Assembly (NCBI GenBank): GCA_930367215.1
Contig: OV884059.1
Span: forward strand, 6,906,945-6,970,944
Source: Pollenia angustigena
Lineage: Eukaryota > Arthropoda > Insecta > Diptera > Polleniidae
Reading direction: 5' to 3'
DNA: 64,000 nucleotides
In this document: positions 1 to 10,280 of the stretch, one piece after another
How the letters are laid out: every line of letters starts with the position of its first letter
Numbering within the stretch: position 1 is the stretch's first letter
Made by a program: the position numbers and the translations under genes
Notes under the pieces: generated by a model
Database searches by the model: none
The model's input: only the letters and a program-made list of their open reading frames with translations
Told to the model about the DNA's origin: nothing

Positions 1-1045
1 ATGAAAAACGGCCCCAAAATTTTACATGAGACACAACAACACGCAATTTTGACGCAATTTTATGGTTTTTTTTGGGGTTATTTTTCATTTTTTCGTTAGG
101 GTGTTTTTGCATTTTAAGAGGAATGAAAAATGACCCCAATATCAAGGAATGAAAAATTGCCCAAATAAAATCACAATTTTTACTTTGGGGCTATTTTTCG
201 TCTACTAATAAAAAAATGCAAATTTTAAGAAATGAAAAATCACCGCAAACATTTTTACACAAATTTTATAAAATTCTATGTAAAAGTTTCTAGGGATAGT
301 ATAAAAAACCCGAATTCTTATACCAAAGTAGAGAAAATCCTTGCCGGTTATGCAGAGATGCTTTCGTTAGCGAAGCCGGTATTTGTTATACCACAGAGGA
401 AAAAATCCTTGAGCCCGGCCGAAGGCCGGCTATTAAGAGAAGCTTTACTGAGCGAAGCCAGAATTCGTTATATCATAGAAAAGAAAATCCTTGCGCCCGG
501 CCGAATGCCTGCTATGTAGTGAAGCTGTAGTTAGCGAAGCCAGTGTTCGTTATACCAAAGAGAAGAAAATCCTTTCAGCCGGCCGAAGGCCGGCTATACA
601 GAGAAGCTTTAGTAAGCGAAGCCAGTGTTCTTTATACCAAAGAGAAACAAATTCTTGCGCATTTTCGAAAGCCAAACCATGCTTTCAACCGTACGATTTT
701 TAAACTGTTTAATTTTCCGGATTTTGAATTCGGGATTCTAAATTTGGGATTTTTAGTTTCGGGCACATGAACTCCACCCAACATTTTTAATATAACTCTT
801 TTTATGCTCTTTTTTGGGGTTAAAATTCATTATAAATTTTGAGGTTATTTTTTATAATGAAGAATTACCCCAAATTTAGGGTCATATTTCATTTTATTTT
901 TAGGGTTATTTTTCATTTTTTTTGGGGTAATTTTTCATTAAAAAAATGGGGTCATATTGCATTATGAAAAATAGCCCCAAATTTGGGGTCAATTTTCATT
1001 TATTTTTTGGGGCCATATTTCCTGGGGCCATATTTCGCAGCGCCA
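1..1045 (+). mobile_element. Foldback-like element, copy 1 (left end cut by window)
   Basis: The outer parts are runs of short inverted units of the type ATGAAAAATNNCCCCAA and their complement TTGGGGTTATTTTTCATT. The centre (about 310-700) is a GC-rich tandem repeat with a period of about 82 bp. The right end reads GGGGCCATATTTCGCAGCGCC, the same end as the copy stopping at 6208. The left part (1-330) aligns by eye with 27490-27720, where about 45 more bases precede it, so this copy starts just outside the window. Open frames at 232-519, 491-703 and 543-770 run through the tandem repeat; since 82 is not a multiple of 3 they change frame between units and I do not regard them as genes. Modular subterminal repeats resemble Foldback/MULE-type elements; the family assignment is inference. 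Confidence 0.75.
310..700. repeat. GC-rich tandem repeat, ~82 bp unit, in foldback copy 1
   Basis: Four to five units are marked by the anchor AAAATCC at 334, 402, 484 and 566, with a degraded one near 649 (spacings 68, 82, 82, 83). Each unit carries GCCGGCC-GAA-GGCCGGC or a decayed version, a 7-bp GC stem with a GAA loop, then a segment like AGAAGCTTTAGTAAGCGAAGCCAGTGTTCGTTATACC. It stands out as a CpG-rich island in AT-rich surroundings. Related units are at 5430-5850 and 17100-17220. Confidence 0.85.
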
Positions 1046-1500
1046 AAGAATATACAAGCGGTTCGCTATATTTTCGAGAAGATTTTTGTATAGGGACATG
1101 TGAAACACTTAAAAAAAAACTTATCATATAGAAAACCTCTTTATTGTTTATTTTATTTGGTCGCTTATGTATCAAAACTCTTATTTCCTTTTGTTCGCTA
1201 AATCTAGCCGATTTGCGTCGTTTTGGCCCATTTTCAGTATTAAACAAACAAAAAATATAACATTTAAATCGAAATTCAACTTTCACGCTCGACTTGTATA
1301 TATATATGATGAAACTTATATCAAAGTATATATTTGCACGATTAATGGAACGTGAACGTGGCCAACCATTGGAACTGAGAGTAGACGGAACGTCCTTGTA
1401 TTAAAATTCTAATTTCGGCAGGACTTTTGCATGATGGTCAGGGGAAATAAAGAACCGATTTGGCTCATAACATATCCAATTCACAAAAAGGATAAAGCAA
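1046..1500. other. Unique AT-rich DNA, no feature recognised
   Basis: Short open frames on both strands (996-1286 minus, 1167-1355 plus) look like chance frames in AT-rich sequence. I see no transposon end, splice-site series or RNA gene. Confidence 0.5.
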
Positions 1501-1509
1501 AATTTGTTT

Positions 1510-1720
1510 TTTTTTAGCTCACATGTTATGGCCGCTAATGTTCCTTTACCCTTCGCCCGAGGTTTTTTAAGGATCATATTTAGGATATTTTTTCTTCCAG
1601 TATCGCATTCTTCGGGAAAATTAGATGCAGCCAATACGTTAAAAAGGTTTAAGCCAAATTTTGTTTTTATATCTTATATGTTGAGGCCGCCTTTGTTCCT
1701 AAGGGTTTATATTAAGGATA
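1510..1720 (+). repeat. Degenerate direct repeat (two units)
   Basis: A motif around 1518-1580 (ACATGTTATGGCCGCTAATG, then TTCC and a block ending TTAAGGAT) recurs in decayed form at 1675-1720 (ATATGTTGAGGCCGCCTTTG, then TTCC and a block ending TTAAGGAT). No function can be assigned. Confidence 0.4.
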
Positions 1721-1724
1721 AGTA

Positions 1725-1890
1725 GCGGGAAAAAGATGGAGTACGGATGCCTCTGTGCCCCTTCTTTTGGATGAAGAAGTCCTGCTAGCTCCATTCTAGA
1801 CTCATATCTTTTTTACACACGTTGTCATTGCGGAGTAGGCCTTCCGCTCTTGCTTCTTTCGCAGTTATAAGAATGGTAACTGGATAAAAA
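1725..1890 (+). mobile_element. Diverged fragment of the CCCAG-ended MITE family
   Basis: The stretch CATTCTAGACTCATATC followed by TTTTTTACACACGTTGTCATT and a GGCCTTCC block lines up with 33590-33650 (GCATTCCATACTTATTT, ACACAGGTTGTCATTGGG, AAGGCCTTCC) and with 9095-9155. Ends are not preserved, so this is an old partial copy. Confidence 0.45.
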
Positions 1891-1988
1891 AAAATTATTT
1901 TGCTTTGCCAAAAAACAAGTAGCCGCTTGGTGCTTCGACACCAGACTTACTATTAGTTGAGGCCTTCAAGGGTATAATTATCGGTAAA

Positions 1989-2341
1989 AGAAGAGGCCTT
2001 TTGCTACGATAAGCTTATGCAAGAAGAGTACTTTCCTAAAAAGAAAAATCTTTGTGCTTGAAAAGAGAAATGTAGTTGAGGTTGTCGTAATGGTTGATGA
2101 TGTGAGTTGTAATTTAAGGTGATGCTTATGGTAGATGGTGGCAAGTTTTGGTGTTGTTGAATAACTGAAGGGTCGAGGAACCGAGGTTGAGGAAGAGTTG
2201 AATAAGTTGGTTGAAGTTGTGAAAACTTCGGGCTGGTGAATGAATGATGGGCCGAGGGATGCAAAAGTGATTTTGGAGGTAATTTAGTGGATGTTGTTTA
2301 AACAAAAAAAAAAAAAAAAAAATGGCAGGAAAGGAGTTCAT
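1989..2341. other. G/T-rich low-complexity stretch
   Basis: Purine- and T-biased sequence with repeated GGTTGA/GTTGAGG words, ending in an A19-type tract at about 2303-2321. Minus-strand frames here (2004-2264, 2126-2350) are Ser/Pro/His/Gln-rich translations of this composition. One plus frame, about 1989-2120, is open with a plausible residue mix but is too short to call. Confidence 0.35.
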
Positions 2342-2640
2342 GAACTGCAAGAAAGCTTACCACTTGTAGATACTTCGCGTTGTGAGGATGGATCATCGTT
2401 AGATGTCGTTGATATTCAACAGATAATGCTGGCTATTCCTAAAGCAGAGGATATTAGATAGCTCCAGCTCCTAAACAAGGTGCGAGAATTATACAACTCT
2501 TATATACTCAAATTATTCCTGAACTGCAAGAGAGCTTTCCACTTACGAAAAGTTGTAATTGTGAGGACGGATCATCTCTAGATGTCGTTGATATCCAACA
2601 AATGCTGCTGGCTAAAACTTAAGTAGCGGCTTTAAGATAG
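2342..2640 (+). pseudogene. Tandemly duplicated 120-nt coding-like block
   Basis: Two 40-codon blocks, 2342-2461 and 2521-2640, are repeated with a 179-bp period and have equal length. Read in the same relative frame they share ELQES at the start, CEDGSSLDVVDIQQ in the middle and a final AGA-TAG. In the core the five base differences (GAT/GAC, TCG/TCT, TTA/CTA, ATT/ATC, CAG/CAA) are all synonymous. Block 2 has an early TAA after Ala-Lys-Thr. Both are followed by CTCCAGCTC(C/T)TAAACAAG. The 179-bp period breaks the frame between blocks. I do not recognise the protein. It could be a duplicated terminal exon, a decayed gene fragment, or a piece of an unrecognised transposon ORF. Confidence 0.4.
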
Positions 2641-4240
2641 CTCCAGCTCTTAAACAAGCGCGAGTATACCTGCATGTGCTGTTTGCCCTTGTACAAAGAA
2701 GCGTTTCGTAAACACTTTGTTTGTCCCATTGGAGTTGGTTTTAGGGCAGATATTCATGTAAATATTTTTCATATCCGTCCCTTAACCCGAAAACTCAAAC
2801 CAGAACTAGAACAACGAAGAAACTGAGCTAGAATCTAAATTGAAACCCAAAGTGGATCTTAGATTAGAGCCTGAACTAAAGCATTGACTTGAATTTGGAC
2901 TAGAACGTAAGTAAGCATTTATGACTTTATATATCCATGTCAATCCTATTTGCAGTTAAAACTCTCAATAGTCTAGACTTTATTTAGCGCAGATTACATC
3001 ATCCCAAATATTTGTTGTAGAGCTAAAATTGTCTGGGCTTCATTGTTTCAGGGCCATAGTCCTTACTATAGCAAATAGGGACTCTCTAAAGTCATCGTTG
3101 TTCTTTATATATATGTACATATATAATATATATGTTCCTTTCACTACTCCAGGGAGCATAGTGCCAATGTTCTTTATACATATTAAATATCATTTCTTAT
3201 TTTATTATTTAATTGTTTTAAAAATTATTACTTTTAATTAAAGTGACGCTCGTGTTGTTAACAAAACAACAACAAGAATGTCTCTGTTACTAAAAAACAA
3301 AATAAATAAAATATTTTTCTTTGGTTTTTTGGCTGCTGTTGTTTTCTTTTTTTCCAGAAAGAAAAAAAAACTTGTTTGCAACACGTACTTGTACTCAACT
3401 TTGTTCAAGTTTTCTCTTACATTGAGATGTGTTTTTCTTAACTGCTGTTATAGCAGCCATTTGCTTCATGTTTGTTTTAAAATATTTAATTTTTTTTTTT
3501 TGCTTAAAAATAAAAAACAAAATTCAAACTTTGTAGTAAACAAAAAGAAAAAAAACAGCTGTTGCAAACAAAACAAATTTATTTTGATTTCTTCTCTTAA
3601 AAGTCACATACATGCACAATAATGTATTGCCTGCTTTCAGGCAGCTTGCTCTTACAAATCTCTAAATGGAAATAAATAAAATATTCCTGGTTTATTTCGT
3701 TTTTCTTTTGTTTGTTTTTGTTGGTAATTTCATTTGAAAATACTCGTAAAATAATTTTAAGACGTGACTGGATTTAATTTAAGTATTTATTTAAACACAC
3801 TTCTTAAGGTTTTTTGTTGTGATCTCTCTTTCCGACTTACTCCTTAATACATTATATTTCTTACTTAAGTCTTGTTTTTGGTTTTTGTTTGTGTGGCTGT
3901 TGTTGTTTCTTTTATTGTAATTATTATAAATTACGTGTAAAAGTTGTGCGCTGTTCTGTTTTACAGCTTTAAAATTAAAACAGGCCACAAAAACCTCAAA
4001 TGAGTCTTTTTTTGGTAAATTTTTGGTTTGAGATTTTTAATGCTGTAAAATGGGAATATTTATGAGGTCATTGCGAATAAAGCGTTAGAGCTTTAAAGAA
4101 AAATTAACTTAAGTAATATAGAAAAATAGCTTTTAATTATGAGAATTATTTTCTTACTTTGAATTTTTGTAAACTTTGTATTTGAAAAAGATTTTGGAAG
4201 GATGTAAAAAATAATTTAGCCGTTTGTACTGAATTTTAAA
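2641..4240. other. AT-rich DNA with degraded minisatellite; no gene seen
   Basis: At 2790-2915 there are scattered words like AACTAGAACNNNGAACT, a decayed form of the 11-bp minisatellite further right. The rest has long A and T tracts and CAACAACAA-type words. The frame at 3278-3622 is Lys/Phe-rich and reads like AT-rich noise. GCCTGCTTTCAGGC near 3627 is a small perfect hairpin of unknown meaning. Confidence 0.45.
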
Positions 4241-4244
4241 TTTA

Positions 4245-4755
4245 CTAGAACTGAAACAAAATCAAACTAAAAAGACTTAGAACTGAACAGGAAGTGAACA
4301 AGAACATTACTAGGGCTGAACTTGAATTAAAGAAGAACTTAGTCGAACTGAACTAGAACTTAATTAGAACTGAACTAGAACTGAACTAGAACTGAACTAG
4401 AACTGAACTAGAACTGAACTAGTACTGAACTAGAACTGAACTAGAACTGAACTAGAACTGAACTAGAACTGAACTAGAACTGAACTAGAACTGAACTAGA
4501 ACTGAACTAGAACTGAACTAGAACTGAACTAGAACTGAACTAGAACTGAACTAGAACTGAACTAGAACTGAACTAGAACTGAACTAGAACTGAACTAGAA
4601 CTGAACTAGAACTGAACTAGAACTTAACTAGAACTGACCTAGCACTGAACTAGAACTGAACTAGAACTAAACTAGAACTGAACTAGAACTAGACTAGAAC
4701 TGAACTAGAACTGAACTAGAACTAAACTTGAACTGAACAAGAACTAAACTAGAAC
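4245..4755. repeat. 11-bp minisatellite (CTGAACTAGAA)n, left block
   Basis: Near-perfect head-to-tail CTGAACTAGAA units run from about 4365 to 4620, with decayed units on both sides. The array resumes at 5150 after a retrotransposon insertion and again after 6208, so one ancestral array has been split twice. Confidence 0.95.
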
Positions 4756-5150
4756 TTTTTTTTTTATTTTATTTTATTTATTAATTAAATCTTTATTGAA
4801 TTTAACATTTGTGTATAAGTTTTCTTACTTAGACCCGCAAAGCTTTAAAGCTTGTCTGCAGGTATTGTGACATAACAAAAAAATTCATTGGTAATAATAA
4901 GAATAATTAATAATTATTATAAAAATTTAACTTTAAAAATTAGTTCATTGCAAAGTTATTAAAAAATGTTTTATAAGTTTATTTCTTTTATGTTTATTTC
5001 TTAAATTAATGATATTAGTAGGCATTTTATTTAATATAGTTGGTAAAGATACTGAGAGGGTGTTTCTTCCATATTCATTTCTAAACCTTTGTACTTTATA
5101 TCTTCCTTGTATACGTCTTCTGGTGTTTTGAGCGTGATCAATATGTTGTA
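4756..5150 (-). mobile_element. 5'-truncated non-LTR retrotransposon, 3' end
   Basis: On the minus strand the segment ends in an A-rich tail (T-rich on plus at 4756-4790) with several AATAAA signals. Upstream lies a short 3'UTR and then the C-terminus of an open frame (4945-5148). It lies inside the 11-bp minisatellite, which continues on both sides. A TSD cannot be told apart from the repeat itself. Severe 5' truncation is typical of target-primed reverse transcription. The exact clade (CR1/Jockey-like or other) cannot be settled from about 400 bp. Confidence 0.8.
4945..5148 (-). pseudogene. C-terminal fragment of non-LTR reverse transcriptase ORF
   Basis: 67 residues remain open to a TGA stop. 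Visible are an HAQNTRRR motif, then YGRNTLSVSLPTILNKMP, then a Lys/Arg-rich tail. The pattern H..NTR ... LP..LN.LP ... K..LK is the usual end of animal non-LTR reverse transcriptases after the thumb region. Catalytic domains are absent, lost to 5' truncation, so this is a dead fragment. The motif match is from knowledge of the family; no alignment was run. Confidence 0.7.
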
Positions 5151-5415
5151 AACTGAATTAGAACTAAACTAGAACTGAACTAGCACTGAACTAGAATTGA
5201 ACAAGAACTGAACTAGAACTGAACTAGAACTGAACTAGAACTGAACTAGAACTGAACTAGAACTGAACTAGAACTGAACTAGAACTAGAACTGAACTAAA
5301 ACTAATCTAGAACTGGACTAGAACTAAACTAGAACCTAACTAGAACTGAACTAGAACTAAACTAGAACTGGACTAGAACTTAACGAGAGCAAGAACTAAA
5401 CTAAAACTATACTAT
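5150..5415. repeat. 11-bp minisatellite, middle block
   Basis: CTGAACTAGAA units resume right after the retrotransposon and become irregular (AACTAAACTAGAACTGGAC) toward 5400, where a short ACTATACTATACTATT run precedes foldback copy 2. Confidence 0.9.
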
Positions 5416-6208
5416 ACTATTCTTATACCAAAGTACAGAAAATCCTTGTTGTTTATGCAGAGATGCTTTAGTTAGCGAAGCCGGTGTTTGTTTACCATAG
5501 AGGAAAAAATCCTTGAGCACGGCCAAAGGCCGGCTATTAAGAGAAGCTTTACTGAGCGAAGCCAGAGTTCGTTATACCATAGAAAAGAAAATACTTGCGC
5601 CCGGCCGAAGGCCGACTATGTAGTGAAGCTTTAGTGAGCGAAGCAAGTGTTCGTTATACCAAACAGAAGAAAATCCTTACACCCGGCCGAAGGCCGTCTA
5701 TACAGAGAAGCTTTTGTTAGCGAAGCCAGTGTTCGTTATACAAAAGAGAAGAAAATCCTTGCGCCCGAATGAAGGCCGGCTATAACGTAAAGCTTTAGTA
5801 AGCAAAGCCAGTGTTCGTTATACCATAGAGAAAAATATCCTTGTGCATGGCCGAAAGCCCAACCATCGTACGATTTTTAAAACCAAAACTGTATATTTAT
5901 CCGGATTTTGAAATCGGTATTCTTAATTTGGGATTTTTAGTTTCGGGCATATGAACTCCACCGAAAATGTTTAATGTAACTTTCTTTGTGTTCTTTTTTG
6001 GGGTTCAAATTCATTATAAATTTTTAGGTGATTTTTCGTAATGAAGAATAACCCCAAATTAAGGGTCATATTTCATTTTACTTTTAGGGTTATTTTTCAT
6101 TTTTTTGGGGTAATTTTTCATTAAAAAAATGGGGCTATATTGCATTATGAAAAATAGGCCCAAATTTGGGGACAATTTTCATTTATATTTTGGGGCCATA
6201 TTTCGCAG
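5416..6208 (+). mobile_element. Foldback-like element, copy 2
   Basis: The order matches copy 1 from about position 315: GC-rich 82-bp units (CCCGGCCGAAGGCCG near 5600 and 5682; AGCGAAGC words), then CCGGATTTTGAAATCGG, then the TTGGGG/AATGAAAAAT inverted units, ending at GGGGCCATATTTCGCAGCGCC. The left quarter seen in copy 1 is missing, so it is truncated or was deleted on that side. It splits the minisatellite, which continues at 6209-6262. No TSD is visible. Confidence 0.8.
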
Positions 6209-6262
6209 CGCCGGAATGAACTAGAACTAAACTAGAACTGAACCAGTATTAATCTAGAACCG

Positions 6263-8885
6263 AACTATAAACTATTTTCTTACTAGAAATGTTTCAAAAA
6301 AAGAATTTATTAATTAAATTTTAAACTAATAAATGACTTACATAAAAGTTACAAAATTCGGTAATGAATTTAATGAATTAATATCAAAAATTTTATTAAA
6401 CATTATTAAAATAATGAAAAAAATTTTTACAACGTTTGACTCTGCATCATTATATTAATGAAATTTATCATTTATATGAGGACAAAAAGCTACGTAATAA
6501 AATGGTTTGCACTAAGTTAATGCTTAATTTTCATTGATTTTATGAAAATGTTTATTACCTGAGGGCTAATAAAATATTCTTTATTAACCTAATAAAGCGT
6601 TAAAAATATTGAATTTTAAGTATTCATAGGTGTAATGTAAAACTGCATTGCATCTGTGAAGAAAATACTTTCAGTGTTCAAAAAAGTACTAAATGATAAC
6701 AGTGTCACTCTTACATCAGTACCCAAGACCTTGCTTACTTACATACAAACATATACGTATATTCCTCATAAAAACTAAAATTTCTACACAAACATACAGC
6801 TGCTCTAAGCAGCAGCATGTTTTACTCAGAATCCAACAAATATTCATGATGCTGCATGTAAATGTAGATTCCTCTGTGAAGGCAAGTGTTTGTACATAAA
6901 GTTTCTAAAAAAAAAAAAATAATATATGGTTGTATGTACTAAACGTCCTTTGTTGTGCAATTTTTTCTATTTATTCCGTTTGGTTCGCATCGTTTTGCAA
7001 AACCTTTGAATATGATTATGAAGGGATTTAACGATGGGAAACAAACAAATATTTGTTATCGACAAAAAAGTGTTTAAAAATAGTGCATTGACAAAAACAC
7101 AAATAATTGGATGAATATTTATAAGGACATAAATGCAAGAATATGCATATGTAGATGGAATATTTTGGGAAAACTTACAATGTGATACTTATACTTTAAT
7201 TACAAAATTTTATGAAAACAAAAAGAGGATTTCTTTGAGTTTTATTTCAGACTATTGTTCATATTCTAGTTGAGTTGTTAGTTTTGGTTCCAGGAAAGGC
7301 TTTACCTTAGATCAGAATTATAGGAAATGTGTATGTGGACGTGTTTTTTTTTTTTTTCTTTATTTTATATGTAGATAATTTTAAAAATTTAGAATAAATT
7401 GTCAACTGTATTGATATTGTGTTCATATGCTTTGGTCCTAGCAAAAGATCTACTTCAGGCTCAAGCTCAGTTTCTTTCTTAGGTTTCAGTTCCGGTGCTG
7501 TCAGGATCTAGCTCAGGTTCTTGTTTAGGTTAAAGACTTTTCCATTAAACTTTTTTTTTTTTTTTTTGGTTTTTCTTTGTTAACAACGAAATCGTATTAA
7601 AAATACTCCCCACTGACTTTCAAATTGTACTTAATTGTATTTCTGTTAAGGCAATGTGTACCTACAATTCCCATTGATAAATAAGTAGTGGGGAAGAATG
7701 TGTAAAAGGGTCTGGTGTTGGTTAAAAGAAAAATTATTGCGTGTTACACAAAAAAACAAACAACTATGAATCAAAATATGTAATTTGGTTTGTTCACTGA
7801 CCAAATAAAATACGAATAAGGATATTGAGAAAAAAAAACAGAGAGAATAAAACAGAATAATATTTTGTGATAAAATATAATGGTCAGTCATTTGCAGAGC
7901 TTAAGAAAGGGGAGAAAAGGCAACAAAAAAAATTAAAAAGGGATAAATCTTATATGACACTTACCCTCAGGGGATTTTTTTTTTTTTTTTTTTTTAAATC
8001 AGTCATTATCTGGGAATAATTAAAAATAAAAAAATGAAGAAAACTCCGTGACTATAAGAAAATTGTTTAATAATTTGAAACTTTATTTACTGCCTGTTCA
8101 TCTATTTGCGAACAAACACTTCGATCGCTTAACTTACATTTACAAGAAAAACAAATATGTACTAAAATATTGTTAGTTAAAAGAAGCGAAGTCTTCGTTC
8201 GAAATCGATGAAGAGGCCATAAATCCGTTGTTTCCTTTACTGATTTCCTTACAACACATTTTATTATTGTACTGGAAACAACCTCTCACTCCCACCATCT
8301 ACAGGTTACAAAACAACTGTAACAACTTCTTAGAATAAAACTGTATGTGTATGTAATATGTGGTCAAAGCTTTATACGTATGAGTGCGTAACATTATCAA
8401 TACACATGTCGGCAACTCTACCAGATATTCCTGTTTTCTCCCTTTTGTATTCAGCAAAAAGAAAAAAAATCAACAACAAAAACGAAAAAAGAGAACTTCT
8501 TAAACAATTTTATTCATTGAATTTTTATTGACCAGATTACTTTGCTATAATAAAAATACAAAATAGAAATAAAAAAACTATACGAAAGTTTGTCTTCATA
8601 CTTTTACATTTTATAGTCTTCTTCTTATACATTTATTTATGCTGTCCATCAATCCATCGATTAGTCATTCATTTATTCTGAAATCTTCACCAACCAGCCA
8701 GCAATTCATATCCACCTTTCCACATTATTTTTATGGCTCATACGTTTCTGCAGCATCCGCATGTGTTGAAGGGGATCGAAATTTTGTATAAGTAGATGGC
8801 TGACAGGATAATTCGTTCGTTCCACTTTCATACTCACACATATTGAACATATTTATTGCTTTTGATAAAAACAAAATTGTAATCT
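6263..8885. other. AT-rich DNA, no gene recognised
   Basis: Long poly-A and poly-T tracts (6905, 7345, 7550, 7975) and short chance frames (6693-6899 plus; 7646-7891 minus). 7270-7530 carries scattered GGTTC/CAGGTTC/CTCAG words resembling a decayed reverse-complement minisatellite. GCTGCTCTAAGCAGC near 6801 is a 6-bp-stem hairpin, too small to call an RNA. Confidence 0.45.
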
Positions 8886-9026
8886 AAGGGGCTGAACTTT
8901 AATATTAATTCATTTTATATGAATTACGAAATAATTTATTAGAACCTGACATGTATTATTTATTAATTTGTTTAGAATATTTTTATATAAATATTCTAGT
9001 GAATTAATATTAAAGTTAAGCTCCTT
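8886..9026. mobile_element. Small inverted-repeat element (141 bp)
   Basis: The left end AAGGGGCTGAACTTTAATAT continues ATTAATTCA. The right end is the reverse complement of AAGGAGCTTAACTTTAATAT + ATTAATTCA, so about 27 of 29 terminal bases pair. I see no clear TSD; the element directly abuts the CCCAT-starting repeat at 9027. Confidence 0.65.
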
Positions 9027-9316
9027 CCCATCGGTAACTGGAAAGAGTAAGGAGGCCTAATAGAAGGCCTTATTTAGCAGTCACAAGCCCTTCTCGTCGC
9101 ATTCCATACATATTTATATATTTTTTAGACAGGTTGTCATTGGGAGCAAGCCCGTCCACAAAAAATAAATAAAACTGAACAACTTCCTTTCTCCCTTCTT
9201 AAAGAAGGAATAATATTTTAGAAGGTCTTTCCTTCTATTAGCCATACTTCTGAAAGCAGGATATCATGCGAAGCAAATCTTTTACTGCCACTTGCGGTCA
9301 AAAGGAGTTGACTGGG
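9027..9316 (+). mobile_element. Diverged copy of the CCCAG-ended MITE
   Basis: Begins CCCATCGGTAACTGGAAAGA and carries GGCCTAATAGAAGGCC, ACAGGTTGTCATTGGG, TTCCTTTCTCCCTTCT and GCAGGATATCATGCGAAGC in the same order as the complete 412-bp copy at 33514-33925. The right end is decayed; CTGGG at 9312-9316 is the best candidate. Confidence 0.7.
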
Positions 9317-9936
9317 TATTATTTGCATTATTTGAGGTTCCGTACATCATTAAATTCAATGTGAGTGGCTTATTGGACCTCTGTATGGGATCCTGGAATT
9401 GGGGCAGCCAGGGAATAATTGGCCTCCAGGCGAAATGGCCTAAAACCTTTGTCATAATAATATAGCCAGCAGCTTGTTTCATGATCCGACGACCGCAATC
9501 AACCACCCCAAACCCTGTTAACAGACGGTGGCAGTTGCAGGCTATTTGTTATTTGAAGGCGCCAATTGCTCGCCTTGACGTTCCTAGTATCGTAGACACT
9601 CCGAAATTGTTTTAAAACTTTGGTGCCACCTGGAGACCCTCTGAGTTACTCCAATTGTAATCGCTCATTATCTGCACCTGCATTAGCAGCTGCTCCGCAT
9701 ATCTACGGAGCTTTCCACTATTCGCAACCTGTGGACGCACCCGATAGCACTTAACTGTACTTTCTTAAAATGTGGAGTGAGCAACAAACTTTAACAAGTA
9801 CACTAAGGGCATTTCGTCTGTTGCTTACGTATCTCCCGATGGCGGGAGTCACAAATTTTATTGTAACTTAATTAACCAAGCAATAGTAAGTAAGAGCTTC
9901 AGCTCGTTGTTTTGAAACAAGCCAGAATCTCAGGTG
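9317..9936 (-). mobile_element. GC-richer repeat body, probably belonging to a tRNA-derived retroposon
   Basis: Base composition is clearly richer in G+C than the flanks and the stretch is continuous with a Pol III promoter-like head at 9937-9985 on the minus strand. It contains CTCCGTAGATATGCGGAG (9695-9712), a strong 8-bp hairpin. No protein motif was recognised (frame 9282-9506 minus is not familiar). The full SINE-like reading would be minus strand, head near 9990 and body running left. Family unknown. Confidence 0.45.
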
Positions 9937-9985
9937 GGAGTCGAACCAGCAAACCTCGCACTTATAGACGGGCTCACTACCAACT
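9937..9985 (-). repeat. tRNA-derived head with A- and B-box-like motifs
   Basis: On the minus strand GGTTCGACTCC (9937-9947) matches the B-box consensus GGTTCGANNCC. TGGTAGTGAGC (9972-9982) resembles an A box (TRGYNNARNNG). The gap between them is 24 nt, shorter than in a normal tRNA gene, and I cannot fold a clean acceptor stem. This fits the 5' head of a tRNA-derived SINE rather than a working tRNA gene. Confidence 0.5.
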
Positions 9986-10009
9986 TCCTACCGGGGTACC
10001 TAAGTGAAA

Positions 10010-10280
10010 TATAAACAAAACTAAAGCTTTTACTTGAAAGTTGACGAGAAACTGAACTTAAAGTTAAACCAGAACTGAAGAAAAGCTGAACTTAAACTTT
10101 AGCTAGAACAAAATTAAAACCTGAACTGGAAAGAAAACAAGAAACTGAACCAGAACAAGTTCCTGAACTTGACGTTTAACAAGAACATGAACTACATACA
10201 CAAAAGCTGAACTTGAACACACACTAAAACACTAACAAAAAAGAAAACTTAAACCTGAACTAGAACTAGAACCTTTGCAA
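10010..10280. repeat. Degenerate GAACT-type minisatellite
   Basis: Loose arrays of AACTGAACTTAAAC, CCTGAACTGGAA and GAACTAGAACC words, an old relative of the 11-bp array at 4.2-5.4 kb. Confidence 0.6.

Noticed and set aside
310..700. Regular GC-rich repeats read as a possible CRISPR array
   Set aside because: Units are contiguous 82-bp tandem repeats without variable spacers, in a eukaryotic transposon.
232..770. Coding genes in the foldback element (95, 70 and 75 codons)
   Set aside because: They shift frame between 82-bp units and are not maintained in copy 2.
1989..2120. Possible exon in the plus strand
   Set aside because: Open for about 40 codons only, no splice sites that I can defend, and adjacent to low-complexity DNA.
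3278..3622. 114-codon plus-strand frame
   Set aside because: Composition is Lys/Phe/Asn from poly-A and poly-T runs, with no domain or supporting context.
6795..6860. Small GCTGCT-CTAA-AGCAGC hairpin as a miRNA precursor
   Set aside because: The stem is only about six base pairs with no extended pairing.
9937..9985. Functional tRNA gene on the minus strand
   Set aside because: A- and B-like boxes are too close and I cannot form acceptor or anticodon stems; a SINE head is more likely.
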